A stretch of 64,000 nucleotides of DNA from Fictibacillus solisalsi. GTDB taxonomy: Bacteria > Bacillota > Bacilli > Bacillales > Fictibacillaceae. Location: positions 779,418 to 843,417 of the forward strand of contig NZ_FNHW01000001.1 of NCBI RefSeq assembly GCF_900103485.1. The letters are read 5' to 3'. Within the stretch, counting starts at the first letter, position 1. Every line of letters begins with the position of its first letter. Shown piece after piece: positions 61,686-64,000 of this stretch. The position numbers and the translations under genes were made by a program. The notes under the pieces are model-generated. The model did no database searches. It was not told where the DNA came from and saw only the letters and a list, made by a program, of their open reading frames with translations.

Positions 61686-62238
61686 ATGCACGGTTGAGGA
61701 TCACAGTGGTTGGGGGTGTAAAAGGATTCTCCTTACTAATACGATCATAGAACATTATGCCGTCAAGGTGATCAATTTCATGTTGAAACACAATGGCGGG
61801 CATCCCTTTTAATTTTATATCGACTTGTTCGCCTTTTATTGTTGTTCCTCTGACGGTAACTTTTGCGTAACGCGGAACGTACCCGGGAACATCCCTGTCA
61901 ACTGAAAGGCAGCCTTCTCCACCCTCGAGATAGGTCACTTTTACGGAGTGGCTGACAATTTTCGGATTGAAAAGAGCGTAACTGTATAATTCACCTTGTT
62001 CATCCTCCGTATGGACTGCGATGATCCGTTTGGAAATTCCGATCTGCGGGCATGCGAGCCCCACACCTGGCCGAAGGTTGTACTTTTGAGCCACCTCCGG
62101 ATTCTGACTGTTTTTTAAGAACTCAAGCATTTCTTTCGCAATTTGAATATCCTCTTGCTGAGGAGGAAGTTCAACGTTTGTTGCCCTTTCGCGAAGAATC
62201 GGGTTGCCTTCTCGGACAATATCTTTCATGGTTAGCAT
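61684..62238 (-). CDS. def: peptide deformylase (DefB/YkrB type)
   Basis: A 184-residue metal-dependent peptide deformylase, the same length as B. subtilis DefB. The motifs are GVGLACPQ (58-65), EGCLS (108-112, metal Cys) and HEIDH (153-157). It removes the formyl group from new proteins. The start at 62238 is chosen by GGGAGGAAAA upstream and by length. Confidence 0.96.
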   Translation of the reverse strand: MLTMKDIVREGNPILRERATNVELPPQQEDIQIAKEMLEFLKNSQNPEVAQKYNLRPGVGLACPQIGISKRIIAVHTEDEQGELYSYALFNPKIVSHSVKVTYLEGGEGCLSVDRDVPGYVPRYAKVTVRGTTIKGEQVDIKLKGMPAIVFQHEIDHLDGIMFYDRISKENPFTPPTTVILNRA

Positions 62239-63850
<1,612 letters not shown>

Positions 63851-63851
63851 T

Positions 63852-64000
63852 ATGGCTCAAATGACCATGATTCAAGCAATCACAGATGCAATGCGCACTG
63901 AATTGAAAAACAATGAAAACGTTGTTGTATTCGGTGAGGATGTTGGTCAAAACGGCGGAGTTTTCCGTGCGACAGAAGGCCTTCAATCCGAGTTTGGCGA
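63852..64000 (+). CDS. pdhB: pyruvate dehydrogenase E1 component, beta subunit (5' part only)
   Basis: The first 49 codons are present: [38 protein letters not shown], which matches the conserved start of PdhB with its ThDP-contacting GEDVG. It begins 1 base after pdhA stops and is cut by the window edge. Confidence 0.95.
   Translation, partial: MAQMTMIQAITDAMRTELKNNENVVVFGEDVGQNGGVFRATEGLQSEFG

Overview
The window looks like the chromosome of a low-GC, spore-forming Gram-positive bacterium of the Bacillaceae. The right-hand 12 kb carries genes in the same local groups as Bacillus subtilis: ccpC, dapH-dapL-ykuS, ykuT, ykuU, ktrC, rnjA-rpoY, a second def gene and pdhA-pdhB. The yjcF-yjcG-yjcH group is also kept. 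The exact genus cannot be read from the sequence alone.

Layout. (1) 1-14.3 kb: a surface-glycan cluster with a PIG-L-type deacetylase, two methyltransferases, seven predicted glycosyltransferases, UDP-glucose dehydrogenase plus UDP-glucuronate decarboxylase (a route to UDP-xylose), a sugar-1-phosphate nucleotidylyltransferase, galE and glf (a route to UDP-galactofuranose). (2) 14.3-22.3 kb: probable spore-surface proteins, including a Ser/Lys/Arg-repeat protein with a CotB-like small domain, an INPF-repeat protein and a repeat-bearing surface protein. Mixed in are a DUF421 membrane protein, yjcF-yjcG-yjcH and a YutG-like protein. (3) 22.45-32.6 kb: tRNA-Val(GAC) followed by a 10.06-kb element bounded by a 50-bp direct repeat of the tRNA 3' half. 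It carries a tyrosine integrase, an Xre-type regulator, a large helicase-like ATPase, small coiled-coil proteins and a small-terminase-like protein. A four-gene operon on the opposite strand encodes two related membrane-anchored proteins. The layout resembles a phage-inducible island (phage satellite), and the opposite-strand operon is the best candidate here for an undescribed system, perhaps phage defence. (4) 32.6-46.6 kb: a decayed accessory zone. It starts with an integrase remnant and ends at a second copy of the att flank, so it is probably an older insertion at the same tRNA. It holds a TetR/reductase pair, an ECF42-type sigma factor with its DGPF (YCII) partner and a broken second partner, small membrane and lipoproteins, an RsbR paralogue without the usual phospho-threonines, an AlkD-like protein and gene fragments. 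(5) 46.7-64 kb: mostly conserved core genes, namely oxidoreductases, a cation efflux protein, an MFS drug exporter, CcpC, diaminopimelate synthesis, CNNM/CorC and MscS membrane proteins, peroxiredoxin, KtrC, RNase J1 with RNAP epsilon, peptide deformylase and pyruvate dehydrogenase E1.

How the genes work together. Regions 1 and 2 can be read as one programme that builds and decorates the spore surface; this is an inference from adjacency. Region 3 is a self-contained mobile unit. Regions 3 and 4 suggest repeated insertion at one tRNA gene. Region 5 is ordinary housekeeping.
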